64,000 nt of DNA, from contig NC_135718.1 in NCBI RefSeq assembly GCF_964656455.1, forward strand, positions 22,766,449 to 22,830,448. The letters are read 5' to 3'. The position numbers and the translations under genes are program-made. The notes beneath the pieces are model-generated. The model saw only the letters and a list, made by a program, of their open reading frames with translations, had not been told where the DNA came from and did no database searches. This document shows, one piece after another, positions 12,671-25,009 of this stretch (the first letter of the stretch is position 1; each line of letters begins with the position of its first letter). This DNA is from Halichoerus grypus. Taxonomy: Eukaryota > Chordata > Mammalia > Carnivora > Phocidae.

Positions 12671-12789
12671 TATTTTGTTTATTTCTAGAAGTTTATTTGA
12701 CATGCAATTGCTCATAGTAATTTTGTTTACTTTGTATATTTTGTTTATTTCTAGAAGTTTAATTGACCTGCAATTGCTCATAGTAATTT
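12671..12789. repeat. 66-bp-period tandem duplication inside the L1
   Basis: The block at 12671-12723 recurs at 12737-12789 with only about three mismatches. Both copies start TATTTTGTTTATTTCTAGAA and contain GCAATTGCTCATAGTAATTT. The spacing is 66 bp. Confidence 0.9.
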
Positions 12790-14091
12790 AATAAAACTTC
12801 TTTTTTCTCTAAGGTCAGTAGTTACTTTCTTATTCCTGATTTTAGTCATTTGAGTCTTCTTGTTTTCTTAGCCAGTCTAGCTAAAGGTGTGTCAATTTAG
12901 CTGATACTTCCAAAAAACTATCTTTTTGTTGATTTTGGCTTTCTTATTTGTTTTCTAACATTTATTTTGTTTTTTTTTTTTTTCTCTTACTTGGTTTCTA
13001 ATATTTATTAATTCCTAATGTTGCTTGCTTTGGAGTTAGTCTGCTCTTCTTTTGCTGGTTCCTAAGGTAGAAGAATAGGTATTGATTTGAGATCTTTCTT
13101 TTTTGATGTGTATTTATAATTATGATTTTCCCTTGAAGACTGCTTTTGCTGCATCCAGAAAATTTTGGCATTTTGTGTTTTTGTTTTCATTCATCTCAAA
13201 GTATTTACTACTGTAATTGTGATTTCTTCTTTGATCTCTTGGTTTTTCATGAATGTATTAATTTTTACATTTTGTAAATATCCTAACTTTCTTTTTGTTA
13301 TTCATTTCTTTTTCATTTTATTGTGTTCAGAGAACATACTTTGCATGATTTCAAATCTTTTAAATATATTGAGACTTGTTTTATAGATGAACATATACTT
13401 TATCCTGGAAAATGCTACATGTACACTTGAGAACCATGTGTATTCTGATGTCTTTGAGTGGACTGTTTTATAAACAACTGTTCAGGTCTAGTTGGTTTAT
13501 ATTATTAAGGTCTTCTATTTCCTTGCTGAACTTCTGTCTTGTCACTCAATACATTATTGAATTGTAGTACTAAATTCTGCAACTATCATTACTGAATTGT
13601 TTATTTCTCCCTTCAATTCACAGTTCTGTCAGTTTCTGCTTCATGTATTTTGGGACCCTTTTGTTGGAGGCTTACATATTCTCTTAACAGGTTGCTAGAT
13701 TTATCATAAAATGCCTTTCTTTGTCCCTACTAAACAATTTGGTCTTAAAGTCTATTTGTCTGATACGGGTACACCCAATCCAAGTTTTCTTCTGTTGATG
13801 TTTCATGGTACATATATGTTTTCATCTTTTTGCCTTCAACGTGCTTGTGTATTTGAATCGCTATATAGTTGCATCATTTAAAACTTTTTCTACCAGTCTC
13901 TTTATTATAATTGTAATTGTTAATTAATTTAAATTTAATATAATTACATCTGCCACTGGTTATTTATTTTCTATTTTTTCGCATATATATTTCTCCATTA
14001 CTATCTTATTTTGTATTAAATGTATATGTTCCAGTGTCCTATTTTAAATCCCTTTTCATTTCCTTTACTATATTATTTAAAAATCATTTTA

Positions 14092-14303
14092 GGGGCGCCT
14101 GGGTGGCTCAGTCGTTAAGTATCTGCCTTTGGCTCAGGTCATGATCCCAGGGTCCTGGGGTCGAGCCCCTGCATCGGGCTCCCTGATAAGTGGGGAGCCT
14201 GCTTCTCCCTCTCCCACCCCCCCTGCTTGTGTTCGTGCTCTGACTATCTCTCTCTCTGTCAAATAAATAAATAAATTCTTAAAAAAAAATAAAAATAAAA
14301 AAT
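14092..14303 (+). mobile_element. CAN-SINE, young type, with perfect target-site duplication
   Basis: Full-length sense copy. The head starts GGGGCGCCTGGGTGGCTCAG, followed by a TCTCCCTCTCCCACC-type CT-rich block, a (AAAT)n segment and an A-rich tail. A perfect 13-bp duplication, AAAAATCATTTTA, flanks it at 14079-14091 and 14304-14316. It sits inside the old antisense L1 and so is younger than it. Pol III A-box (TGGCTCAGTCGTTA) and B-box-like (GGTCGAGCCCC) segments are visible. Confidence 0.97.
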
Positions 14304-16100
14304 AAAAATCATTTTATAGGGGCTGCTCTGAGGATTATTATTCATAATTCATAACATGGCAAAATTTTACTCTTTTATAGCTCCATTACCTCTTTCTTTG
14401 TGTTGTTATTGTCTTATAAATTGCATATTTCTACATTATATATACATCAATCCAGGTATAATTAGTACTTTATGAAGTTGTCCTTTTAAATCAAATGGAA
14501 AAAATTGTTACAATCAAACACATGTTTATTATTTGTCTTTTATATTTACCTATATCATCATTTTTAATAGTGTTATTGTTCATGTGGATTTATTTTAGTG
14601 TCTAGTGTTTCTCTCCAGTCTTAAGAATTCCCTTTATGGCAGATCTGCTATGGACAAATTCTCTTAGGTTTGTTTATTTGAGAATGTTTTCTTACTTTTT
14701 CATATTTAAAGGGTAATTAGATTTGATATAGAATTCTTGGTTGACAGTTTTTGTTTTTGTTTTTAGCAATTTGAATGTACCTCGCTCTCTTCTGGTTTCC
14801 GTGATTTCTGATACTAAATCAGATTTTAATCTCCTTGACATGCCCTTGTACATGGGGAGATGCCCCCTCTCTGCTGCTTTCAAGATTCTTTGTCTTTGCC
14901 AGTTTGATTGTGATGTGTCTAGGTATAGAGATCCTTGAGTTATCCTACTTGGAATTTGTTGAACTTCTTGGAAACATAGATTAATGTTATTTATAAAATT
15001 TGATATATCTTAACCATTATTTCTTTAAGTTCTCTTTCAGATCCTTTCTCTTGTGTTCTGGGATTCCTCCAGAATGTGTATGCATGTATAGGTACTTGAT
15101 GGGGCCTCACAAGTCTCTAAGCCTCTGTTCAGTTATCTCATTCTTTTTGGTTTTCAGTCTGTTTCATCTTAACTGACTTGTCTTTATTTTGCTGATTCTT
15201 TCTTCTGCTTGTTAAAATCTGTTATTATGCCCCTCTAGTGATTATTTTTTCATTTCAGTTATTATCTTTCTAGACTCCACAATTTATATTTGTTTTTTAA
15301 ATGACTTCTATATATTTTTGATATTTTCTATTTAGTTAGATAACATTTTTATAGTTCCTTTTTTTTTTTCTGTAGACATGGTTTTCTTTAGGATTTTAAA
15401 GATGCTTAATATACCTGATTTAAAGTCTTCATCTAGTAAACCCAATGTCTGGGCTTCCTCAGGTTCTCTTTCTATTGATTGCTTTATTTTTCTCCCTGTG
15501 GGGCATGCTTTTTTATTTCTTTGCAAGACTTACAGTTTTTTTGTTGTTGTTGTTGAAAATTGAGCATTTTAAATAGTATAATGTGACATTTCTAGAAATC
15601 AGATTCTTCCCATTTTCTACTGTTTTTGTTGTAATTGTTTTAGTGTTTTTTTAAAATTAATTATGTGAATCTCTATTTTTTATTATCTGTGGCCATTAAA
15701 GCCTTTGCTCAGTTAGCTCAGTAGTCAGTGATTGGATAGATATTTCCTTTGATGCCTGGAGCCAGTAAGTCTCTTAGTCTTTGTTGAGACATCCCTGTTT
15801 TTGTTTGGTGTTTTCACTCAGCCAGGCAGTTTACAATTCCATATTAACCTTCAATTTCTGCTTGCACAGAGCCTCAAGATCAGCCACAAGTGAGAGTTTA
15901 GGACCTTCTTAGGTCCTTCCTGCGCATATGCACTGTCTTTTTCATATGCATGACCTAGTTTCCCAGAAATATTTTTGATCTTTTCAAATCCACTTATGGG
16001 CATTTCATTCCCCAGCTTTTCCTATTAAGCTTTTTGGCTAGCCACTTGTTTGCCCTGTTAAAGAACTTTAGGCAGCCATAATGTTTAACAATTACATGTG

Positions 16101-17559
16101 GTTTTCAATAAATGCCTTGGGGCAAAAGGCTTTTTGTATTGTGTATGCTGAGTCAAGTCAAATAAAATCATTTTTATAACTATGATATTCCAGGAAGCCA
16201 AAAGACAGGTCATATAATGAGAAATCCCTGGCAATTGGGCTTTGAAGTAGCTCTAACACTGTTCTGCCTTTTCCAGGTTGTTTTTTACTGTGACTATGGA
16301 CTATTGGTTTTCAAGGATACTGCAGATCTGGGGAGGGAGACCTGGGAATAGTGTAAGTTAAATTGCCACAAACCTTGGAGTTCTCACTGAGAGTCAGCTG
16401 TTTTTCTTTACTAAGCATTCCCCAGATTGCTGCAAACATTTGGTTACTTTCCAGAGTTCTAAAAAAAACTTTGATTCAGTTTTTGGTAGTGTTCTTACTG
16501 TTTTTATGGAGGAGATATTTTGATTTGAATTTGATCCTTACTCCACCCTTTTTGCTGACTGCAAAAATCTGCATCATTGTATGAATCTTTTTATCTAAGC
16601 TTCTACAGATTATTATGGCTTTTCCACAAAATGTATTAAGTAATATATAATATATTTAAAAATTATAATATATAATATATTAAAGATGATAATTTTGAGA
16701 GAGAGCAAGAGATGTATAAATGTGTATTAGCTTTCACTAAATTCTTGAATGACAATTGTGAGCTTTTGATTTTCAGTTGGTGACAATATTGTAACATTCT
16801 TGGACTGTCAATACCTCGGTATTTGGTCAAAAGACCTCTTAGAAAGAGATGAACCATGAACAGAGCTAGCCAACAGGTTTGAACTATTAGGTGTTTCACC
16901 CCAAATAATGAGAAAGTAGGGACTTGACTTCTTTAGCAAAGCCATCAGTTGTCTTTAGCAATTCTGCAAAGAACAAAGCTCAGACTCAGATCTTTGTATT
17001 TCTCTTCTCTTAGAGAATAAGCATCCCTATTATACTTAGACTAACTCTTGTTGCTTAAAAATGACAATAATATGGCACAAAGATCATTCAAGAGAAGTTA
17101 ACTGTTTTATCCCAGAAGAGATTAAAAGGAAGGAGGGCAGAAGAGATGCTCACACATGTACACTTGTCTACCTCTAGGTATGGGTAGAGGGGAAAACCCG
17201 TGGCACAGGTGCTTTCTCCTACAGTCTGGGAGAAACCAAATAATGTGAGACCCAACTAGAGGTAAGAGGGGAGGGGTGTCCATAGTGAGAACAGAATGAA
17301 TTTAATAGTTTGCACTTGTGAGCCTCCCTAGGTCTCCAAATATTTGAATAGATTTGAGAGTCTACCTCAATGCTTATTGTGCTCATCACAGTAGTGGTGA
17401 TGGCCTAGGCTAGAGAGGAGAAAGAATGTGGCAGACTCCAGAAGTTCTTGATGGCAGTTTCAGCAAAGGGAAGGCTGCTTGAGTAGGTAGAGTCTACCAG
17501 GTTAGGGAAGGATTGCTGAGAAAGAATAGACCATATGTTCATCAGTTATTACTTGGTCC
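16101..17559. other. No recognised gene; possible further L1 5' sequence at left
   Basis: The first 500 bases may still belong to the old L1 5' region. A TA-rich simple stretch lies at 16,639-16,682. The rest shows no repeat or coding feature that I can name. Confidence 0.4.
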
Positions 17560-18190
17560 AAGCTGCCATATTTCTCATGTAGATTGTTACAGTAGACTCC
17601 TAACTTGGTTCCCTGTTTCTACTTTTATCCCGTTTGTCTATTCTTCACCCATCAGTCACTATTCCTTAACTCTATGCTCAAAACCCTCCAAAACCAGTGG
17701 GATGGTTTTCTATCCCAGAGCAAAAGTCAAAGTCCCTTATGACCTAACCCCTACCATCTCTCCCACCTCATTCCTTGCAACTTAACCTCTCAGTCATTCC
17801 TCTTCAGCTACCTTGGCCTCCATTGTTTTTGCTCTAACATGCTAAGCACACCCCTATTTTAGGGCCTTTGAACTTGTCTTTTCCTTTTCTACAATGCTCT
17901 TTTTCCAGACATACACATGATTCACTCCCCCGTTGGCTTCCAAACTCTTTTCAAGTATCGCCTTAGTAGAGAGTTCTCTCTCCATGTCTGTATAGAAAAT
18001 AGCACCCACATGATGCCTCATTCTCCATGTCCCTTTCCTGCTTTATCTTTCTTCTCATGTGCCACCACCTGACATGATACATGTGTTCAAATTTTTTTGT
18101 CTCTTCTCACTAGAATATGAGAAGCACAATGTCTAGAGCATGGCAGAGACTCACTACCCATTTGGTAATTTTAATGATCAGACACAATAG
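17560..18190 (+). mobile_element. LINE-2 3' region
   Basis: Follows the L2 ORF2 C-terminus and 3' UTR: 'tgctcaaaaccctccaaaac', 'agcaaaagtcaaagtccctt', 'ttagggcctttgaacttgtc', 'tttctacaatgctctttttc', then a 'cactagaatatgagaagcac' type end. LINE-2 is an ancient mammal-wide retrotransposon, and this copy has only short open frames left, such as 17513-17785. Confidence 0.85.
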
Positions 18191-20720
18191 AACTGTAGTA
18201 GAGTAGTGAGGATATGTCTGTTCTTGAATGAAGAATGAAGTGCAGTCATTTTGGACGCCTGTTTTTGAATTAAATATCTTCCTGTTAACTTAAAATGAGA
18301 GCTACATTTGTATATTTCCAAACTGTGGCCTTGGACTCAATATTTAGACAATAGTTGACTGTTAAGGAAAAAGGAAAGGACAAACTGTAAATTCTACTTT
18401 AACCTCAGAAGTTTTTGGTAAAATTTAGGTGAAAGTGGTCAAAGAGAAAAGAGCTCTGTTGCTTTTATAGAGTAGAAGTGTTCATGCCATCTCATGATAA
18501 TTAAAAATCTTCCATAGGTTTCATTCTCGAAAGAGTAGTGCATGGCTGATTACTTATCACATTTTTTGCCTCTAGCACAATTAAAACATTGCATGAAAAT
18601 GAATAGGAATGAAAATGAGTAGGAATGGTAAAATCCATTTTTTCCCAAGAAAACCACATAGGGCTGTGGACATTTAAATGTCATGGTATACATGATCCCA
18701 TCCCACTTCCCCCCTCCCCAAATATGCTGATATGTCACACAGACTGTATTCTTTGGTATATTGGAAAATTCACAATGGTCCTTTTTAAATGTGTTTATGC
18801 TATAAGTCATGTAAATAAATGTTGCCATGAGGGATGTGGCTATCTAAAGAGTATTCCTCCTGAGTCCTCAGAATTCCAATTCATTGATGGGACCCAGAGG
18901 ACCTCCAAACAAGTAATTTCTGAAAATCGTTTCTAACTGTATTTGAACTAGTGGTGATATAAAAAAAAGCAGGTTTTAGGAGAAATGCCAGATAAGAAAT
19001 TAAGGTGAAATCACCTAATTTGTTTCTATTTTATTTGCTTATGAAAATCTCTTGAACAGCATAATTTCTCAAGACCATTTCAAATTTGTGGATGGGCAAT
19101 GTGTAATGGAAGGTTCAGCATGGAATTTTTTATCTGGGCTAGTTCAAGCTAGCAAGCTTGTGTTCTAGGGTAGAAAGGGTCCTAGTCTAAGAATAACAGA
19201 ACCAAGTATTTCCTTCTACTTAGACCACTAACTTTGTGACTTTTCAAATGTCTGTGGGCTTCAGGCTCTTTGTGAACAAAACAGTGGGGTTGGATGAATG
19301 ACATTGAGGGTCCATTTGTGCTATCTTATCACAAGAGTGATTAAATTCCTGACATATTCATCCTCTGATTAACTCATTTTAAAATAATTGTGCTGTTTGG
19401 ATTAACTAACTTTAATCTGAGGAGAGGAGGGTGTTGAGGCATAGGGAGGACTTGATCTATTTGGGGTTACTTTCTTAGCAATTGTAAGAGAATGTGGCAG
19501 TTTGTCGAAGTGGACATGGTAGAAAAATCCTTCTGGTTTTACCACATATGGCCTCTAAAGCCTACCTAAAATCCTCTTGTTTCTGGGCAACTTTTCCAGA
19601 TTAAAAAGATGGTAAGAATTCTGCATGACGCCAGAACTTTAACCAGCTGAATCCTAGCCTTCAAGATAGACCCCCAATTAAAAAATCTACCCAAAACAGC
19701 ATTTAAAATTATTTGCCAATACTTTCTATTTTTTACTTTTAAAATAGTAAATATATAAACAAAGACACTACTCGTTTTTTTCTTTTTAATTTCATCAAGT
19801 GCCTAGTTTGAGATGAAGTTCAAAGTTTGGGTATCAAATAACCCATAATAGTGAATAATGTACCCTGTAAGATCAGGTTTTTGCTGTTCTTATTCAGCTA
19901 ATAGCAGATTCCTGAAGTTCTGTGAATTAAATTCAAGTTTATTTCTGGGAATATGATAAAATGAAAGAATAATGATCACTGACTGATGAATTTATTGGAG
20001 GTGGTTTTTTCCACTTAGTTTTAGATTGTCAGCATCTACTCTGTTAAAAGCATTGGATTTCTATTTGTAATAGATTTATCCTTAAAACAAATGAGATGGA
20101 AGACTATCAATGTCTTAGATAAGCTCCTGCATACTAACCTTCATATCACATTTTTCCTACAATTTATTTCTTCTCTGAAATGTTTAAACAAGTTTCTGAA
20201 CTCCAGATGATTCAGATGACTTTCTTGAGCCATAAAAGTGTTGGCCCTAGTACATAATCTACCCCTGCAACCAAAGAGAGCCAGGAATATTCTGTAGTGT
20301 TCCATATCTAATTCCAGGAAAGAGTCTTTTCAGTTGTCCAGAATGTTATATGGTCTCAGAGGATTCAATGAAGATTGTATTATGCTTATACGATATTGCT
20401 TCATAACAAGGACAGATGGTCCATCTGTGTATAAAAATTACATTGCCAAGGGCACAATTCATTCTAATACCAAATTTAAAATGCCCTTTGAGAAGCCCCT
20501 TAAAACTGAAAAAAAAAAAACAATAAATCAAAGACCCTCAAATACATAAGGTTTATCTAGCTGCTGTGCAGAAATTCTGCTGACAAGTATCAATGCTCAA
20601 GAAATAGTATTTCAGAAGAGAGCTCTGTAAATCTAGGGAGGATATGTCATAAAAAGGCACATGCAGGCCAGGAATTAGCTGGCTAAAATATGAACAAGTG
20701 TTATGCATTTTCCACTTAAT
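18191..20720. other. 2.5 kb low-repeat sequence without recognised gene
   Basis: No repeat family could be named with confidence. Short open frames on both strands around 18,550-18,936 overlap each other and carry no motif. A weak antisense MIR-like segment may lie near 19,215-19,315. Confidence 0.4.
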
Positions 20721-20865
20721 ATACATATATATGTATATATGTGGGTATATATGTAAATATGTATATAAATACATATGTATATATGAATATGTGTATATAT
20801 ACGTCTAATTCAGTGGAGATATTACATATGTCTGTGTATATATATATATATTTATATATGTATTA
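20721..20865. repeat. AT-rich simple repeat (ATAT/GTAT)n
   Basis: An imperfect array of alternating TA with ATGTATAT variants, ending in a (TA)n run near 20,838-20,858. Frames that cross it are tyrosine/isoleucine artefacts. Confidence 0.9.
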
Positions 20866-21669
20866 CCCTGTCACTGTCTTATTCACTGTATTTCTAGCAC
20901 CTGGTATAGTATTTCACAGATAAGAAATCATTAAATATTTTTGGTTAAAAAAATCAAAAGGAAAGCAAAGTTTTCTTCATTTGTGAAAGGTATAGTTATT
21001 GATACTCACCTATTAAAATAATATGCAAAATTACACAATATTAATAATTAATAATTTATTTTCGAAGACAACCGATCCACAAGAAAAAAATGAACAAGGA
21101 CATGGATAGGAAATTTATAAAAGGATGCTGCTTCCAGATTATTATTTTGTTTCAGACAAGCTTTCCCACTAAGAACAAGTATTAAACTAAATATAGTATT
21201 AAATAGGAATCTCTTTGAAGGAATGAGAGAAGTATCAAAGATATTGTTAATTTGCTGGGCCAATTTAGAAGACAAGGGAATTAAAAAAAAAAAAAAAAAG
21301 TTGACATTTGTTTGGTGCTGTTTCTCCCCTTGAGATAGTTTCTAAATGTTGGTTATCCCTGCTACTTCTGAAAGTAAAAGTCATGGCAGAGAAATGAAGC
21401 AGAGCTTTAAATAATTTTACAGTATCCAGGAGAACAAAACATTAGAATTCATGGCCTACCAAGGAAGAAGGACACTAATAGACAACCTAAATTTTTGAAC
21501 CCAGATGTGCTACTTTCTGAAAATAAAAGTAAACTGGAAATTCTCTCAAAAGAATAAAACAAAGCTTTGAATAATTGCAAACACTGAATTAAGACAATGG
21601 GACTCTGGCCTCACTACATATCCAGAAGCAAATTAAATTCTTTCGTGCATAGACTCAAAATTACCCTTC
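20866..21669. other. No recognised feature; A-run
   Basis: AT-rich sequence with an uninterrupted A-run at about 21,283-21,299. No coding motif seen. Confidence 0.4.
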
Positions 21670-23176
21670 AAACTTTTTTTAAAAAGACTATTTAAGAGCA
21701 CTTTTATGTAGAGAGATTACCCATATACATTCTCCCTCACAAATGCATAATCTTCCCTATTAACATCGTCCATCAGAGTTATACAATTGTTACAATCGTT
21801 GAACCTACACTGACACATCACGATCCTCCAAAGTCCATAGTTTACGTTACGGTTCAGTCTTGGTGTTGTACATTCTATGGGTTTGGACAAATGTATAATG
21901 GCATGTGACTCTCATTATAGTATCATAAAGAATATTTCACTGCCCTAAAATTCCTCCACGCTCTTCCTAATCTTTGCTCCCTCAATTTTCCAAACATTGG
22001 CAACTACCCATTTTCATATTGTCCCCATAGTTTTGCTTTTTCTGGAATGTCATGTAGTTGGAATCATAAAGGCCTTTTCAGATGGCTTCTTTCATTTAAT
22101 AATATGCATTTAAGATTCCCCCATGTCTTCTCATGGTGTGATAGTTCATTTGTTTTTAGGACTGAATAATATTCCATTGTCTAGATGTACCGTAGTTTAT
22201 TTATTCATTCACCTATTGAAGGACACCTTGGTTGCTTCCAAATTTTGACAATTATAGATAAAGCTGCTGTAAATATCAAGGGCAGATTTTTGTGTGGACA
22301 TAAGTAATCAACTCTTTTGGGCAAATACCAAGGAGCACACCTCTTGTGTCATTTGGTAACGGTAGGTTTGGTTTTATAAGAAACTGCCGCACAGTCTCAA
22401 TGTGGCTGTACCAATTTCCATTCCCACCAGCAAATGAAGAGAGTTCCTCTTGTTCCAAATCCTCAACAGTATTTGGTGTTTTCAGTGTTCCAGATATGGG
22501 CCATTATAATAGGTATATAGTAGTATCTCATTGTTACTTTAATTTGCATTTCCCTGATGATATATAATAAGGAGCATCTTTTCATATGCTTGTCATCTGC
22601 ATATCTTTGATGAGGTATCTGTTAAGATCTTTGGCCTATTATTTAATCTGGTTCTTATTGCTGAGCTTTGTTTTTTGTCTATTTTGTGTAACAGTCCTTT
22701 ATCAGATGTGTCTTTTGCAAATATTTTCTCCCATTCTGTGGCTTGTATTCTCCTTCTCTCGACAGTGTCTTTCACAGAGCAGAAGTTTATCATTTTAATG
22801 AAATTTGGCTTCTCAATTATTTCTTTCATAGATCTTGCCATTGATGCTATACCTAAAATAGTCTTTGCCATACCCAAGGTTATATAGGTTTTCTCCCATG
22901 TTATCTGCTAGATTTACAATTTTGCATTTTACATTTAGGTCTGTGATCCATTTTGAGTTAATTTTTGTGAAGGATGTAAGGTTTGTGTCTAGATTCATGT
23001 TCTTGCATGTAGATGCCCAGTTGTTCCAGCACCATTTGGTGAAGAGAATACTTTTGCTGCATCATATTGTCCTTGCTCCTTTGTGAAAGATTAGTTGACT
23101 GTATTTGAGTCTGTTGTTGGGTTATCTATTTTGTTCCATTCATCTACTTGTCTAGTCTTTCATTAATATCATACTG

Positions 23177-23386
23177 GTTTGTTTTTTTTTTAAGATTTTA
23201 TTTATTTGTCAGAGATACAGGGAGAGAGAGACAGAGAGCAAGCACAAGCAGGGGTAACAGCCAGCAGAGGGAGAAGCAGGCTCCCTGCATAGCAAGGAGC
23301 CCAATGTGGGACTCAATCCCAGGACCCTGGGATCATGACCTGAGCCAAAGGCAGCCACTTAACCGACTGGGCCACTCAGGCATCCC
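23177..23386 (-). mobile_element. CAN-SINE with perfect target-site duplication
   Basis: Antisense copy starting with a T-run and AAGATTTTATTTATTTGTCA and ending with the reversed head 'gggccactcaggcatccc'. The perfect 12-bp duplication AATATCATACTG is at 23165-23176 and 23387-23398. It interrupts L1 ORF2. The 133-codon frame at 23,148-23,549 is read-through of SINE plus L1. Confidence 0.96.
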
Positions 23387-24142
23387 AATATCATACTGTC
23401 TTGATTACATCATTATTATAGTAAGTCTCAAAGTCAGGTGGTATCAGTCCTCCAATTTTGTTCTTCTCCTTCAATATTGTGTTGCCTATTCTGGGTTCTT
23501 TGCCTCTCCATTAAACATTAGGATCAGTTTGTTGATAGCCACAAAATAACCTACTGGTGTATTTTACTGAAATTGCATTAAATTTATAGATCAAGTAGGG
23601 AAAAATTGACATCTTAACAATATAGAGCCTTCCTTCCATGGACATAGACCATTTCTGCATTTATTTCATTCTTTGATTTCATTCATCAGAGTCTTGTAGT
23701 GTTCCTTATACAGGTCTTATATATATTTTGTTAGATTTATACCTAAGTATTTCATTTTTTGAAGTGTTAATGTAAATGTTAAATTTTCAACTTCAAATTA
23801 AATTCCACTTGTTAACTGCTGGTATACAGGAAAGCAATTGCCTTCCATGTATTAAACTATAGTCTATAACCTTGCTATAATTGCTTATTGGTACCAGGAG
23901 TTTTGTTGTTGCTTCTTTCAGATTTTCTACAAAGGTGGACATGTCATCTGAAAATACAGTTTTATGTATTTTTTTCTCAATCTGTATATTTTCCCCCCTT
24001 CTTTCTTATTGCATTAGGTATTTGTACTCCAGTACAGTGTTGAAAATAAGTGGTGAGAAGGGACATCCTTGCCTTGTATCTGATCTTAACAGGAAAGTGT
24101 AAATTTCTTACAATCAAGTTTGATGTTAGCTATAGAATTTTT

Positions 24143-24341
24143 TTAAATTTTATTTTTTTATGTTATGTTAATCACCATACATTACATCATTAGTTTTTGA
24201 TGTAGTGTTCCATGGTTCATTGTTTGCGTATAACACCCAGTGCTCCATTCAATATGTGCCCTCTTTAATACCCATCACCAGGCTAACCCATCCCCCCACC
24301 CCCCTCCCCTCTAGAACCCTCAGTTTGTTTCTCAGAGTCCA
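24143..24341 (-). mobile_element. 5'-truncated carnivore L1, 3' UTR only
   Basis: About 200 bp identical in pattern to the 3' UTR of the full-length L1 at 32.7 kb: 'gttaatcaccatacattaca', 'tttttgatgtagtgttccat', 'aatacccatcaccaggctaa', then a C-rich run. Flanks show a 17-bp duplication with one mismatch, TTAGCTATAGAATTTTT at 24126-24142 and TTAGCTATAGGATTTTT at 24342-24358. This marks an independent, severely 5'-truncated insertion. Confidence 0.94.
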
Positions 24342-24809
24342 TTAGCTATAGGATTTTTAAGTATTCTTTATCAAGTTGAGGATTTTCCCTTCTATTCCTA
24401 TCCTAATTTACCTAGAGGGTGTTTTGTTTTGTTTTAATCATATATCAGTGTTGGATTTTGTTAAATGCTCTTACTGCATTTTTTGGATAGGATTATGTGA
24501 TTTTTTTCTTTTAGTCTGTATATATGATGGTTTATATTAATTGATTTTCAAATGTTGAAACAGCTTTGCATACCTGGGCTAAAGCCCACTTAATCATCAT
24601 GTATAATTCATTTTATTCACTGTTGGACTTGATTTATTAATATTTTGTTGAGGGTTTTTGCATCCATGTTCATGAGAAATATTGGTATGTAGCTTTCTTG
24701 TAGTTTCTTTGTCTGGTTTTGGCATTGAGGTATTGCTGTCCTCAGAAGGTTGGGAAGTATTCTCTTTGCTTCCATTTTCCTTAAGAGATTTTAGAAAATT
24801 GGTATAATT

Positions 24810-25009
24810 GGGGTGCCTGGGTGGCTCAGTCATTAAGCGTCTGTCTTCGGCTCAGGTCATGATCCCAAGGTCCTGGGATGGAGCCCTGCATTGGGCTCCC
24901 TGCTCTGTGGGAAGTCTGCTTCTCCCTCTTCCACTCCCCCTGCTTGTGTTCCTGCTCTCGCTATCTTTCTCTGTCAAATAAATAAATAAAATCTAAAAAA
25001 AAGAAAAAA
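24810..25009 (+). mobile_element. CAN-SINE, sense
   Basis: Head GGGGTGCCTGGGTGGCTCAG, then 'ctcaggtcatgatcccaagg', a CT-rich block, AAATAAATAAAATC and an interrupted A-tail. A near-perfect duplication flanks it: AGAAAATTGGTATAATT at 24793-24809 and AGAAAATATTGTATAATT at 25010-25027. It lies in the RT region of the old L1. Confidence 0.96.

Larger units (their letters stand above)
11430..16100 (-). mobile_element. Long ancient L1 (L1M), antisense, interrupted by a SINE
   Basis: Read on the minus strand, this is an old L1. ORF2 3' sequence is at 11440-11750: an 89-codon frame at 11481-11747 shows the family's GGLTVPNFKSYYKATVI-like block. Reverse-transcriptase and endonuclease regions follow through about 14,900, and 5' ORF1/UTR-like sequence at about 15,000-16,100 includes a (TTG)n stretch at 15,540-15,555. 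A CAN-SINE at 14,092-14,303 splits it. Frames are heavily broken, so it is inactive. The right boundary is uncertain. Confidence 0.82.

Noticed and set aside
14092..14170. tRNA gene from A-box and B-box-like sequence
   Set aside because: It is the tRNA-derived head of a CAN-SINE. No complete cloverleaf is formed, and the same head recurs throughout the window.
23148..23549. 133-codon plus-strand frame
   Set aside because: Read-through of an antisense CAN-SINE and flanking old L1.
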